From Acidobacteriota bacterium (GTDB taxonomy: Bacteria; Acidobacteriota; Terriglobia; Terriglobales; Acidobacteriaceae): a stretch of 19,185 nt of DNA. Below are positions 1 to 8,158 of the stretch, piece after piece (the stretch's first letter is position 1; each line of letters opens with the position of its first letter). Under the pieces are notes generated by a model. It was given only the letters and a program-made list of their open reading frames with translations, did no database searches and had not been told where the DNA came from. The translations under genes were made by a program, and so were the position numbers. The stretch covers positions 1 to 19,185 of the forward strand of contig JAEZPW010000260.1 in assembly GCA_023441255.1 (NCBI GenBank), given 5' to 3'.

Positions 1-1
1 G

Positions 2-826
2 CGCCGTGGCAGAATATTCTCGTTTATCAACGCCAAGGGAGGCAGTGGCTCAACCACGCTGGCGGTCAACCTGAGCCTGGTGCTGGCTTCCATTTCGAGG
101 CGTGTAGCTCTTCTAGATCTGGCTGTGCCCGGCAATGCTGAACTCCACCTCGACCTGAAACCTTCATTCACAGTGGTCGAGACCGCCAGGAACCTGCATC
201 GCCTGGATGCCCTCCTGCTCGAAGGCATGATGACGAAGCATCCAAGCGGCTTGCATCTGCTGGCCGGTGCTTCCGAGCCGGAAGAGAACGCATCTGTCGA
301 GCAACTCGCGGGCTTGCTGGACGTCGTGACAGCACGGTACGAATTTGTCGTGGTGGATATCTCAACCCGCGTGGACGCGATCGCGCGCGCGATGTGCGAG
401 TTCTCAGACGCTGTCTTGTTGGTCGGTCAGCCTGACGTTGCTTCAATGTTCAGCGCACGGCGAATGCATAGCTACCTTGCTCAGAGCGCCACGCCTGACA
501 AGATCAAACTCGTGCTGAACCGATATCGCAAGATGGCGGGCGTAAACGATACGGACTTCGAAAAGGCAAGCGGTTGCGAGTTGGTCTGGACTGTGCCGAA
601 CCAGTACGCGACGGTGTCCAACTCGATCACGAACGGAATTCCGGTCGTTCAGCAATCATCGACTGATCTGAGAGAGCACTTCTTTCAGTTTGCGCGAGTG
701 TTGACCGGGACGAAGGAACAGGTGCAAACGGTCATCCAGCAGGCGAGGACGGGCAAATCGCTCCTGGAGAGAGTTGCAAGCCTGCGGTCATTTGGCGCTC
801 TGGGCGGCGCAAAAGTTTCGGCATAG
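2..826 (+). CDS. CpaE/TadZ-like pilus-assembly ATPase (5' end missing)
   Basis: The reading frame is open from base 2, so the gene starts before the window; 274 residues are visible. It opens with a deviant Walker A loop, AKGGSGSTT (bases 32-58), followed by a ParA/MinD-style fold: VALLDLAVPG (Walker A' region), FVVVDIS (Walker B region) and a DAVLLVGQPDVASMFSARRM segment typical of CpaE/TadZ proteins. These proteins localise and assist assembly of Tad/Flp pili at the inner membrane. ParA proteins carry KGGxGKTT; here the lysine before TT is Ser, as in atypical TadZ/CpaE ATPases. A receiver-like N-terminal domain, usual in the family, would lie upstream and cannot be seen. No other tad gene follows; thiE starts 67 bases after the stop. 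The family call is good; the exact role (pilus or another polar localisation job) is inference. Confidence 0.8.
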   Translation, partial: RRGRIFSFINAKGGSGSTTLAVNLSLVLASISRRVALLDLAVPGNAELHLDLKPSFTVVETARNLHRLDALLLEGMMTKHPSGLHLLAGASEPEENASVEQLAGLLDVVTARYEFVVVDISTRVDAIARAMCEFSDAVLLVGQPDVASMFSARRMHSYLAQSATPDKIKLVLNRYRKMAGVNDTDFEKASGCELVWTVPNQYATVSNSITNGIPVVQQSSTDLREHFFQFARVLTGTKEQVQTVIQQARTGKSLLERVASLRSFGALGGAKVSA

Positions 827-893
827 AACACAGCCGGGCAAGTCGTTTCCATAGCTATTGCCAATCCGAGTTCGGTGAAGCATCATCGGTTCG

Positions 894-1538
894 ATGCTGC
901 CGAGACTCTACCCCATTGTTGACGCCGCCTGCTTCGCATCCGCGAACGATCCCTTGGATGCTCTCCTGCATCATGCGCGCGAACTGATACGAGCGGGCGC
1001 GAATATCCTGCAATATAGGGACAAATCGAACGACGCACGCCAGTTCCTCACGACTGCACGAGAGCTACGACGACTCGCAGGCAGGGCTGTTCAGCTCGTC
1101 ATGAACGACCGGGCGGACCTTTGCCTCGCCGCAAACTTTGACGGTGTACATGTTGGGCAGGACGATCTTTCACCCGCAGACGTCCGAACGATTATTGGCC
1201 CGCATCGCTTAGTGGGCTTCTCGACGCACAATCCTGAGCAGGTGAAACTCGCCGACGCAATGCCGGTGGACTCCATCGCCGTGGGACCGGTCTTCGCGAC
1301 GTCAAGCAAGGCGAATCCCGATCCCGTGATCGGGTTAGAGGGGATAAGGCTTGCCAGGCAGCTGACAGGCAAGCCACTGGTTGCCATCGGCGGCATCACC
1401 AGGGCGACTTGCCGTTCGGTGGTGGAGGCAGGTGCGGATTCTGTAGCCGTCATCTCAGATCTGCTGGAACGGCCATACGAGGCTGCAGCCGAGTTCCTGC
1501 ATCTGCTCTCGCCGCAAACTGCTCAGCGGAATTCCTAA
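894..1538 (+). CDS. thiE: Thiamine phosphate synthase
   Basis: The 214-residue product matches the usual ThiE length. ThiE joins hydroxymethylpyrimidine diphosphate and thiazole phosphate to give thiamine phosphate in the cytoplasm. The TIM-barrel signatures appear in order: QYRDK (residues 40-44), the ND pair at 71-72, GVHVGQDD (84-91), AVGPVFATSSK (129-139, thiazole phosphate site), IGGI (165-168) and SVAVIS (183-188). All expected binding residues appear present. The ATG at 894 gives the family N-terminus (LYPIVD); no strong ribosome binding site precedes it. It stands alone, with no other thi gene and no TPP riboswitch seen in the 67 bases upstream. It may be read with the upstream ATPase gene, since no terminator separates them. 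Confidence 0.93.
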   Translation: MLPRLYPIVDAACFASANDPLDALLHHARELIRAGANILQYRDKSNDARQFLTTARELRRLAGRAVQLVMNDRADLCLAANFDGVHVGQDDLSPADVRTIIGPHRLVGFSTHNPEQVKLADAMPVDSIAVGPVFATSSKANPDPVIGLEGIRLARQLTGKPLVAIGGITRATCRSVVEAGADSVAVISDLLERPYEAAAEFLHLLSPQTAQRNS

Positions 1539-1602
1539 ATCGAAGCTCCTGATGTAAAGTCATTCAATTCCCCTGGGACTCAGCGGGGCCGGTCGGCAGC
1601 GG

Positions 1603-1634
1603 CGATGCCACCCCACTGCAGGGTTGTTGCATCG
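1603..1634 (+). promoter_or_regulatory. Leader hairpin before the permease pair
   Basis: CGATGC (1603-1608) and GCATCG (1629-1634) are perfect reverse complements. Inside them ACCC (1610-1613) can pair with GGGT (1621-1624), leaving a seven-base loop. The hairpin sits in the 143-base gap between thiE and the first permease, 47 bases before the start codon. It has no U-tract, so it is not an obvious terminator. It does not match a riboswitch class I know; a chance fold in GC-rich DNA is possible. Confidence 0.3.
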
Positions 1635-1681
1635 AGGAGTTCAGGTCTACAGGCCAGACGAGGCAGACACGAAAGGACATT

Positions 1682-3241
1682 GTGAGCACAAAACTCATTG
1701 AGACGCGCTCGGGCCAGGAGCAGGGCGCCGAATTCGTGAAGGGCCTTGGACTTACGAGCGCGACGACGCTGGTGATGGGCTCGATGATCGGATCGGGCAT
1801 TTTCATCGTCTCGGCCGAGATTGCGCGGCTTGTCGATTCACCTGCGCTGCTGATCGGGGCGTGGCTGGTCACGGGTTTCATGACGATCACCGGCGCACTC
1901 GCCTATGGCGAACTCGCGGCCATGATGCCGCGCGCAGGGGGACAGTACGTCTATTTGCGCGAATCGCTGGGGCCGCTGTGGGGCTTTCTTTATGGATGGA
2001 CGCTGTTCCTGGTTATCCAGACGGGGACGATTGCGGCCGTCGGTGTGGCATTTGGCAAGTTTCTCGGCTACTTCTTTCCATCGATCTCTGGCTCGGTGTG
2101 GCTATGGCACATTGGCCACGTGCCGCCCATTCATGTAGGCCCGATGGTCCTGGGGAATATGGACGTGGGGCTGAATACACAAAACCTCGTCGCGATCGTG
2201 TCGATCCTGGTGCTCACGGCGGTGAATGTGTTCGGCGTCCGCACAGGCGCAATCGTGCAGAACATCTTTACCGTTGCGAAGGCGGCCGCGCTGTTCGGGT
2301 TGGTGCTGGTTGGCGTGACCATCGGTCGCAACGCGCAGGCTATTGCGGCTAACTTTGGGCCGGCATGGACGAACTTCTGGCACAACGCATTCAACGTCGC
2401 GCATCCGGTGCAGGTCGGGGTCGGCGGACCTATCGCGTTCGTCGGCACCATCGTCATTTTGGCAGTGGCCCAGGTCGGTTCGCTTTTCTCGGCGGACGCT
2501 TGGAACAACGTCACGTTCACCGCCGCGGAAGTGAAGAATCCGCGCCGTAACCTGCCGCTTTCGTTGGCGATGGGGACCGGATTCGTCATCCTGATGTACG
2601 TCCTCTGTAACTTTACTTACCTCCTGACGTTGCCGCTGAACGGGGATCCGCATGGGGCGACCGTGCTTGCGCGCGGTATAAAGTACGCCGCCGAAGACCG
2701 GGTAGGGACAGCTGCGTTGCAGGTTGTGTTTGGGACGGCCGGCGGTGCGCTGATGGCAATTGCCGTTCTGATTTCTACGTTCGGCTGCAACAACGGGTTG
2801 ATCCTGGCCGGCGCGCGCGTCTATTACGCCATGGCAAAGGACAAGGTGTTCTTCGCCAAGAGCGCGGAGAAACTGCACCCGAAGTACAAGACGCCCGCTG
2901 TTTCACTGTGGATACAGGCGGCATGGACGTGCGTCCTGTGCCTGTCAGGCAGCTACGGGCAGCTGCTCGACTACATCATCTTTGCCGTTCTCGTGTTCTA
3001 TATTTTGACGATACTTGGGCTTTTCGTGCTGCGCTTTAAGCGTCCGGACGCCGAAAGGCCGTATCGGGCGATAGGGTATCCGGTGTTGCCGGCAATCTAT
3101 ATTGTGATGGCCGTGTTCATAGATGTCGTATTATTGCGCTATAAGCCTCAATACACGTGGCCGGGTTTGTTGATCGTGCTGTTGGGAATACCGGTGTACC
3201 TATTGGTGCACCGGCGGAAGGCATCTGAAGTCGTCGCATAA
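1682..3241 (+). CDS. APC-superfamily amino-acid permease (LAT/SteT-like)
   Basis: A 519-residue polytopic inner-membrane protein with about 12 hydrophobic segments. The unwound TM1 substrate motif is seen as GSMIGSGIFIV (about residues 33-43), and the TM6 region as FSADAWNNVTFTAAEVKNPRRNLP spread over two short blocks. This pattern resembles the LAT/SteT branch, which often works as an amino-acid exchanger; the substrate cannot be read from sequence. The start is a GTG at 1682 with AGGA at 1674-1677 before it; the first segment starts near residue 22, as expected. A second APC permease follows after 63 bases on the same strand, so the two are probably co-transcribed. The leader upstream can form a hairpin (1603-1634). 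Confidence 0.88.
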   Translation: MSTKLIETRSGQEQGAEFVKGLGLTSATTLVMGSMIGSGIFIVSAEIARLVDSPALLIGAWLVTGFMTITGALAYGELAAMMPRAGGQYVYLRESLGPLWGFLYGWTLFLVIQTGTIAAVGVAFGKFLGYFFPSISGSVWLWHIGHVPPIHVGPMVLGNMDVGLNTQNLVAIVSILVLTAVNVFGVRTGAIVQNIFTVAKAAALFGLVLVGVTIGRNAQAIAANFGPAWTNFWHNAFNVAHPVQVGVGGPIAFVGTIVILAVAQVGSLFSADAWNNVTFTAAEVKNPRRNLPLSLAMGTGFVILMYVLCNFTYLLTLPLNGDPHGATVLARGIKYAAEDRVGTAALQVVFGTAGGALMAIAVLISTFGCNNGLILAGARVYYAMAKDKVFFAKSAEKLHPKYKTPAVSLWIQAAWTCVLCLSGSYGQLLDYIIFAVLVFYILTILGLFVLRFKRPDAERPYRAIGYPVLPAIYIVMAVFIDVVLLRYKPQYTWPGLLIVLLGIPVYLLVHRRKASEVVA

Positions 3242-3304
3242 AGGAAGAATCGGGCTGTTGTGTAAGTTCGTCGGAATGAGAGTACCCAAGGAGAACAACA
3301 CCGC

Positions 3305-4882
3305 ATGTCAGACTTGCTCGCAACCAAGCCGCTGGACATGATTCTCACCGAATCGAAGGAAGAAGGCGAGCACGCTTTAAAGCGCGCCCTGGGCCCCCTG
3401 AACCTCATCACGTTGGGAATCGGCGCGATCATCGGCGCCGGTATTTTCGTGCTTACCGGGGCGGCAGCCGCTCAGTATGCGGGCCCTGCAATCGTTCTCT
3501 CGTTCATCCTCGCGGGTATCGCGTGTGCCTTCGCCGGGCTCTGCTACTCGGAGTTCGCCTCGCTGATCCCGATCGCCGGTTCCGCCTACACGTATGGCTA
3601 TGCGACGCTGGGCGAAATCTTTGCCTGGATCATCGGATGGGACTTGATCTTGGAATATGCGTTCGGCGCGGCGACCGTCGCGTCTGGTTGGAGCGGGTAC
3701 GTCGTCAGCTTCCTGCAGGATTTCGGGATACATATTCCCCCGGCCCTGACTGCCACACCCGGAACCGATCTTGTCCTATATAACGGACGCTGGGAGATGC
3801 TGAGCAAGATTCTTCCGACACTGCAGGCAAACGGGATCGATCCCGCCAGCCTGCAGCATGTTCATGCGATCTTCAACCTGGTTGCCTTTCTGGCAATCTG
3901 CCTCGTCACGACTATCCTTGTTATCGGAATCCAGGAGTCAGCGAACTTCAACTCAGCCATCGTCATCATTAAAGTCGCGATCGTGCTGGTATTCATTGGA
4001 ATTGCCGCAGCGTTCGTGATGAAGAACCCCTCTGTTGCCACGGCGAACTGGCACCCGTTCATCCCCGAAAACCAGGGCGCGTTCGGCAAGTACGGATGGT
4101 CAGGCGTGGCGAGAGCCGCGGCCGTCATCTTCTTCGCCTATATCGGGTTTGACGCGGTATCCACTGCCGCGCAGGAAGCGAAGCGCCCGCAGCGCGACAT
4201 GCCTATCGGCATTCTTGGATCATTGGCTGTCTGCACTGTCCTGTACATCCTGGTTTCCGGCCTGCTCACCGGTGTGGTTAGCTACAAGGCCCTGAATGTT
4301 GCTGATCCGGTCGCAGTCGGCATTGATGCGACGGGCGTGCGGTGGGGCAGCATCCTGGTGAAACTCGGCGCTATTGCAGGTTTGGGCAGCGTCATGCTGG
4401 TCATGTTGCTGGGCCAATCGCGCGTGTTCTTCTCAATGTCTCGCGACGGTCTTCTTCCCGATTGGGCCGGCCGTGTTCACCCGCGGTTTCGTACGCCTTA
4501 CATTTCGTCGATCACGGTAGGAATTTTTGTTGCGATCTTCGCCTCGCTCATACCCATCGGAATTCTGGGCGAACTGGTTTCGATCGGCACACTGCTGGCC
4601 TTCGTGATCGTGTGCGCAGGGGTCTGGATCATGCGGCGCAAGCGACCGAATCTTGAACGACCGTTCAGAACACCCTGGGTACCATTTGTTCCTTTGATGG
4701 GAATCCTGGTAAGTGGCTTGATGATGGTCAGCTTGCCGTTCGACACCTGGCTGCGACTGATCATCTGGCTGGTTATCGGGATGCTCGTTTACTTCTTCTA
4801 CGGCCGGCATCACAGCCGCGTGCAGGCGGCATTGCGTACACCGGTACCTCCTCCTCCCGCCAAGACACCGGTCGGCGACTAG
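3305..4882 (+). CDS. APC-superfamily amino-acid permease (cationic amino acid transporter branch)
   Basis: A 525-residue integral membrane protein with about 12 or more TM segments. TM1 carries GIGAIIGAGIFVLTG (about residues 38-52), and TM6 carries FFAYIGFDAVSTAAQEAKRP, both characteristic of the CAT-like branch (YfnA/ApcT type), which imports amino acids with protons. It is clearly different in sequence from the permease just upstream, so the pair is not a recent duplication. The ATG at 3305 has AAGGAG at 3288-3293, 11 bases away, a little long. The tail is Pro-rich (PVPPPPAKTPVGD) and presumably cytoplasmic. The gene ends 20 bases before a strong terminator. Specificity for Lys/Arg is not proven by sequence; some family members carry other amino acids. 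Confidence 0.9.
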   Translation: MSDLLATKPLDMILTESKEEGEHALKRALGPLNLITLGIGAIIGAGIFVLTGAAAAQYAGPAIVLSFILAGIACAFAGLCYSEFASLIPIAGSAYTYGYATLGEIFAWIIGWDLILEYAFGAATVASGWSGYVVSFLQDFGIHIPPALTATPGTDLVLYNGRWEMLSKILPTLQANGIDPASLQHVHAIFNLVAFLAICLVTTILVIGIQESANFNSAIVIIKVAIVLVFIGIAAAFVMKNPSVATANWHPFIPENQGAFGKYGWSGVARAAAVIFFAYIGFDAVSTAAQEAKRPQRDMPIGILGSLAVCTVLYILVSGLLTGVVSYKALNVADPVAVGIDATGVRWGSILVKLGAIAGLGSVMLVMLLGQSRVFFSMSRDGLLPDWAGRVHPRFRTPYISSITVGIFVAIFASLIPIGILGELVSIGTLLAFVIVCAGVWIMRRKRPNLERPFRTPWVPFVPLMGILVSGLMMVSLPFDTWLRLIIWLVIGMLVYFFYGRHHSRVQAALRTPVPPPPAKTPVGD

Positions 4883-4902
4883 GCCGAACATCAAACTTTT
4901 CA

Positions 4903-4934
4903 GGCCCTCCGCCCCGCCGGAGGGCCTTTTGTTT
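4903..4934 (+). terminator. Intrinsic terminator after the permease pair
   Basis: GGCCCTCCG (4903-4911) pairs perfectly with CGGAGGGCC (4918-4926) around a six-base loop, and TTTTGTTT follows at once. It lies 20 bases after the second permease stop and separates the permeases from the potassium channel gene. Confidence 0.9.
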
Positions 4935-4961
4935 GCACAGTCGATTCCGTTGCAGGCTCTG

Positions 4962-4993
4962 TTGACTCGTTTCTCGGGCTTTTGGACTACAAT
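4962..4993 (+). promoter_or_regulatory. Candidate promoter of the K+ channel gene, possibly leaderless
   Basis: TACAAT (4988-4993) matches five of six bases of the -10 consensus. It ends eight bases before the ATG at 5002, so transcription would start at or next to the start codon. TTGACT (4962-4967) is a good -35 match but the 20-base spacer is longer than the usual 17. The site lies between the terminator and the gene, and no Shine-Dalgarno sequence precedes the ATG, which agrees with a leaderless message. Confidence 0.4.
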
Positions 4994-5001
4994 CGCGACG
5001 A

Positions 5002-6015
5002 ATGAAGGCTTTCCGCAATCTGAAGCTGATCGCACTGGCGCTGGCCACACTCGGTGCGTTCGGAACCGTCGGCTTTCACTATATCGAAGGCTGGCCCTGG
5101 TTCGACGGCTTCTACATGGTGCTGACCACGTTCACCACCATCGGCTACCAGGAGGTGCATCCGCTCTCGCATGCGGGGCGCATCTTCAATGTCTTCCTGA
5201 TCGCGATCGGCGTTAGTCTGCTGTTCCTGCTGATCGGGACGCTTACCCAGGCGCTGCTGGAATTCGAGCTGCGCGATTTCTTCGGAAGGCGCAGGATGGA
5301 ACGCGACATCGATTGTTTAACGGATCATTACATCATTTGCGGCGCCGGCCGCGTGGGACGCAGCGTTGCGCGCGAGTTGCAGCGCAGGCCCGCGAAGTTT
5401 GTCATCGTTGATTCGAACGAGGCGAAACTTGCGAAGTTTGCCGCCGAGGGCTGGCTTACCATCATCGGCGATGCGACGCAAACGTCGGTCCTGCAACAAG
5501 CACACATTGACCGGGCCGCCGGCCTAGTGGCCGCCGCGACGACAGACGCGACCAACATATACATCGTCCTGACCGCCCGCGAACTGAACCGCAACATGAA
5601 GATCATCGCCCGGGCCAGCGAGGAAGAAGCCGAGAAGCATCTGAAAACCGCCGGGGCCGATACTGTCATTTCACCCTATCACTTTGCCGGGCATCGGATA
5701 GCACAGGCCTTCCTGCGTCCGCACGTTCTGGATTTTCTGGACACCACGACTGTCGGGCTGGGAATGAACCTTGAAATCGCGCAGATCGCAATCGCGGACA
5801 CGTCGAGGTTTGTCGGACAGAGCATCGCGGAATCCAGGATTCGCCATGACATGGGTGTCATCGTCCTTGCCATCAAGCGCGGGGAACAAATGATGGTTGG
5901 ACCTTCGCGTGACGACCTTATGAAGGCCGGAGATTTTCTTATTGCGATGGGCGATGCCGCCGGACTTAGGCGACTGGAAGAGGCGGCGCACACGGGAACC
6001 CGTGTGGGTAGGTAA
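5002..6015 (+). CDS. Two-TM potassium-channel-like protein with RCK (TrkA-N/TrkA-C) domain
   Basis: 337 residues in the plan of MthK/Kch-type channels: TM1 (about 8-25), pore helix and filter (about 36-52), TM2 (about 62-84), then a cytoplasmic RCK domain. The RCK Rossmann fold shows CGAGRVGRSVARELQ (113-127), an acidic end of beta2 in IVDSNE (D137) and GDAT (157-160); a TrkA-C-like part covers about 250-320. Such proteins gate K+ flow in response to ligands bound by RCK. The filter reads T46-I-G-Y-Q50 instead of the canonical TxGYG, and is followed by EVHP. Pore length and helices are otherwise normal. The ATG at 5002 gives a short N-terminus and has no ribosome binding site; a promoter lies just before it. 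It is followed after 58 bases by nnrDE. The family call is firm, but K+ selectivity with this filter is open. Confidence 0.88.
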   Translation: MKAFRNLKLIALALATLGAFGTVGFHYIEGWPWFDGFYMVLTTFTTIGYQEVHPLSHAGRIFNVFLIAIGVSLLFLLIGTLTQALLEFELRDFFGRRRMERDIDCLTDHYIICGAGRVGRSVARELQRRPAKFVIVDSNEAKLAKFAAEGWLTIIGDATQTSVLQQAHIDRAAGLVAAATTDATNIYIVLTARELNRNMKIIARASEEEAEKHLKTAGADTVISPYHFAGHRIAQAFLRPHVLDFLDTTTVGLGMNLEIAQIAIADTSRFVGQSIAESRIRHDMGVIVLAIKRGEQMMVGPSRDDLMKAGDFLIAMGDAAGLRRLEEAAHTGTRVGR

Positions 6016-6073
6016 TTGGTCATCGGGTGGTCCGCACTAGACCGCGGGTTGTCGGAACTGTGATTGAGATTGA

Positions 6074-7675
6074 ATGAAGATAACGACCAGTCAGGAGATG
6101 CGTGAGATCGATCGCGTGACGAGCGAGCGCTTTGGCGTGCCTTCTCTCACGCTGATGGAGAACGCCGGCACTGCCGTAGCCGAATGCGCGATGCGCGAAT
6201 TCCCGCACCTCAAAGACTTCATCATCATCTGCGGCAAGGGCAATAACGGCGGCGACGGATTTGTTGCGGCCCGCAAGCTGAAGGAAGCAGGCAAGGAAGT
6301 TGCCGTTTACCTGCTGGCCAATCGGGAAGACGTCCGTGGCGATGCGGCGGTCATGTTCGAACGCATGGGTCTGCCGTTCACGAGTGTTACTTCGCCGGAG
6401 GAACTTCAGCGTGAACTCGTGCCCGCTCTTGCACGACCGGGCGTCAAGGTTGATGCCATTCTTGGCACCGGGTTCCGCCCTCCGGTGACGGGGCTGTACG
6501 CCGAGGCTATCAAAGCGATGAACGATTCTGCGCCGGTGCTCTCTGTCGACATTCCTTCCGGTCAGGACTCGGATTCGATGGCCTCGCATTCGGTCTCGTT
6601 GAGCGCACGTTCCGACGCGATCGTCACGTTCACCGCATTCCGGCCTGCGCACGTGTTTACCGCAATTCGAGGTCCGATCATCTGTGCGCCGATCGGCTCG
6701 CCGGACGAGGTCATCACGTCCGGACTAGGACTTGAGCTGACAACGGCGCGAGACATCTTCGGTCTCTTTGCGCCCAGGGTGCTGGATGGCCACAAAGGCC
6801 TCTACGGTCATGCGCTCATCGTGGGCGGATCCGTAGGAAAGGCAGGCGCCGCAGCGATGGCTGGAATTTCCGCGCTGCGCGTAGGCGCCGGGCTGTCAAC
6901 AATTGCGACGGCGAAATCTGCGTTGCCCATGGTGGCTGGCTACGCCTTCGAGACCATGACCGAACCGCTGGCTGAGACTGATGCGGGCACCATAGCGCTC
7001 GCGGCGCTCGACTACGGAAAGTTCGACACCGTTGCCGAGGGCAAGGACGTCATCGCGATCGGCCCCGGCATCTCCCGCAACGCCGACACCGTACAGTTTG
7101 TGCGTGCCACCCTGGCGCGGTCGAAGGTGCCGACGGTTATCGATGCGGACGGGCTGAATGCGTTTGAGGGCAAGTCGAACCTGCTTGACGGGCGCGAACG
7201 CACGCTGGTCCTGACGCCGCATCCCGGTGAAATGGCGCGGCTAACGGGGCTGTCCACGCGCGAAATACAGGCGAACAGGCTCGACGTTGCGAGAACGTTC
7301 GCGCGCGAGCACCACTGCATCCTGGTACTCAAGGGACATCGTACGCTGGTTGCTCTCCCCAGTGGAACCGTGTGGGTGAATCCGACGGGCAATCCGGGTA
7401 TGGCTACCGGAGGCACGGGCGACGTTCTGACCGGCATGATTACTGGGCTGATCGCGCAACACCGTCACGACATCGAGCGAGCCGTCATCGGTGCCGTGTA
7501 CCTTCATGGGCTGGCCGGGGACATAGCGCGCGAGCGCTTTGGCGAGCAGGCCATGATTGCGGGTGACCTCATTAACGCTGCCGCAGAGGCGATCAGGCGC
7601 GTGTGCTCGCGCGCTGCCGATCCAGTTGTCAGAATCAACAGCGAGTCCGCTTTGCTTTTTTCCGGCAAAGCCTAA
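6074..7675 (+). CDS. nnr: Bifunctional NAD(P)H-hydrate epimerase / ADP-dependent NAD(P)H-hydrate dehydratase
   Basis: A 533-residue fusion that repairs damaged NADH and NADPH in the cytoplasm. The N-terminal YjeF_N epimerase (about 1-215) interconverts R and S hydrates and shows SLTLMENAG (24-32), CGKGNNGGDGF (53-63) and SVDIPSG (157-163). The C-terminal ribokinase-like dehydratase (about 225-515) uses ADP to dehydrate the S form and shows KGLYGHALIVGGS (241-253), DADGLNAF (357-364), LTPHPGEMARL (380-390) and GGTGDVLTG (446-454) with the catalytic Asp at 450. Length fits the E. coli Nnr (YjeF) fusion, so both activities should be intact. The ATG at 6074 gives the family N-terminus; its ribosome binding site is weak. 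tsaE starts 12 bases after the stop, an arrangement also found in E. coli (yjeF-yjeE), so the two are likely one transcript. Confidence 0.95.
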   Translation: MKITTSQEMREIDRVTSERFGVPSLTLMENAGTAVAECAMREFPHLKDFIIICGKGNNGGDGFVAARKLKEAGKEVAVYLLANREDVRGDAAVMFERMGLPFTSVTSPEELQRELVPALARPGVKVDAILGTGFRPPVTGLYAEAIKAMNDSAPVLSVDIPSGQDSDSMASHSVSLSARSDAIVTFTAFRPAHVFTAIRGPIICAPIGSPDEVITSGLGLELTTARDIFGLFAPRVLDGHKGLYGHALIVGGSVGKAGAAAMAGISALRVGAGLSTIATAKSALPMVAGYAFETMTEPLAETDAGTIALAALDYGKFDTVAEGKDVIAIGPGISRNADTVQFVRATLARSKVPTVIDADGLNAFEGKSNLLDGRERTLVLTPHPGEMARLTGLSTREIQANRLDVARTFAREHHCILVLKGHRTLVALPSGTVWVNPTGNPGMATGGTGDVLTGMITGLIAQHRHDIERAVIGAVYLHGLAGDIARERFGEQAMIAGDLINAAAEAIRRVCSRAADPVVRINSESALLFSGKA

Positions 7676-7687
7676 ACAATCATTTAC

Positions 7688-8143
7688 ATGCCGGAACGCC
7701 AGGTACAGGAAAAGAAACCAGCCTACGTGGTTGAAACCCACTCAGCCGAGGAGACGGTCGCTCTCGGGGCAAAGCTTGCAAACGAACTCCGGCCGCCGAA
7801 GGTGGTGTTGCTGCGAGGGGACTTGGGTGCGGGGAAAACAACGCTTGTGAAGGGCATTGCGCTCGCGTTTCACGCGGCGGAAGAGGAAGACGTCACCAGC
7901 CCCACGTTCACGCTCGTGCACGAATATCGCGGGCCCGAGGTCACGCTGTATCACATCGACCTCTATCGCATTGACACCGAACGCGAACTCGACACGCTAG
8001 GACTCGATGACCTGATGGAGCCCGGGAATGTGCTGCTCATCGAGTGGGGCGAGAAGTTCGAGCGCTTCGCCAAAGCTCGTGACGTTGAAATCGTGATCGA
8101 ACGTCTGGGCGAGTACGACCGCAAGTTCACGGTGGTCCGCTGA
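7688..8143 (+). CDS. tsaE: tRNA threonylcarbamoyladenosine biosynthesis ATPase TsaE
   Basis: A 151-residue P-loop protein of the usual TsaE (YjeE) length. TsaE is the ATPase that turns over the TsaB-TsaD complex making t6A37 on ANN-decoding tRNAs. The Walker A loop is GDLGAGKTT (44-52), followed by the family signatures TSPTF (70-74), HIDLYR (89-94) and LIEWGEKF (117-124). It starts 12 bases after nnrDE with no Shine-Dalgarno sequence; translation may be coupled. The N-terminal 11 residues are polar and probably not conserved. Its stop is only 15 bases from that of the opposing fabI. tsaB and tsaD are not in this window. Confidence 0.94.
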   Translation: MPERQVQEKKPAYVVETHSAEETVALGAKLANELRPPKVVLLRGDLGAGKTTLVKGIALAFHAAEEEDVTSPTFTLVHEYRGPEVTLYHIDLYRIDTERELDTLGLDDLMEPGNVLLIEWGEKFERFAKARDVEIVIERLGEYDRKFTVVR

Positions 8144-8158
8144 ATTCTCGGCTTTCAT

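Noticed and set aside
827..893. TPP riboswitch upstream of thiE
   Set aside because: The 67-base gap is too short and lacks the CUGAGA and related conserved blocks of the THI element.
2102..2878. 258-codon open frame on the minus strand
   Set aside because: Antisense to the first permease; composition is rich in R, H and Q without hydrophobic periodicity, typical of a shadow frame.
4433..5050. 205-codon open frame on the minus strand
   Set aside because: Runs across the second permease, the terminator and the channel start; no motif and no ribosome site.
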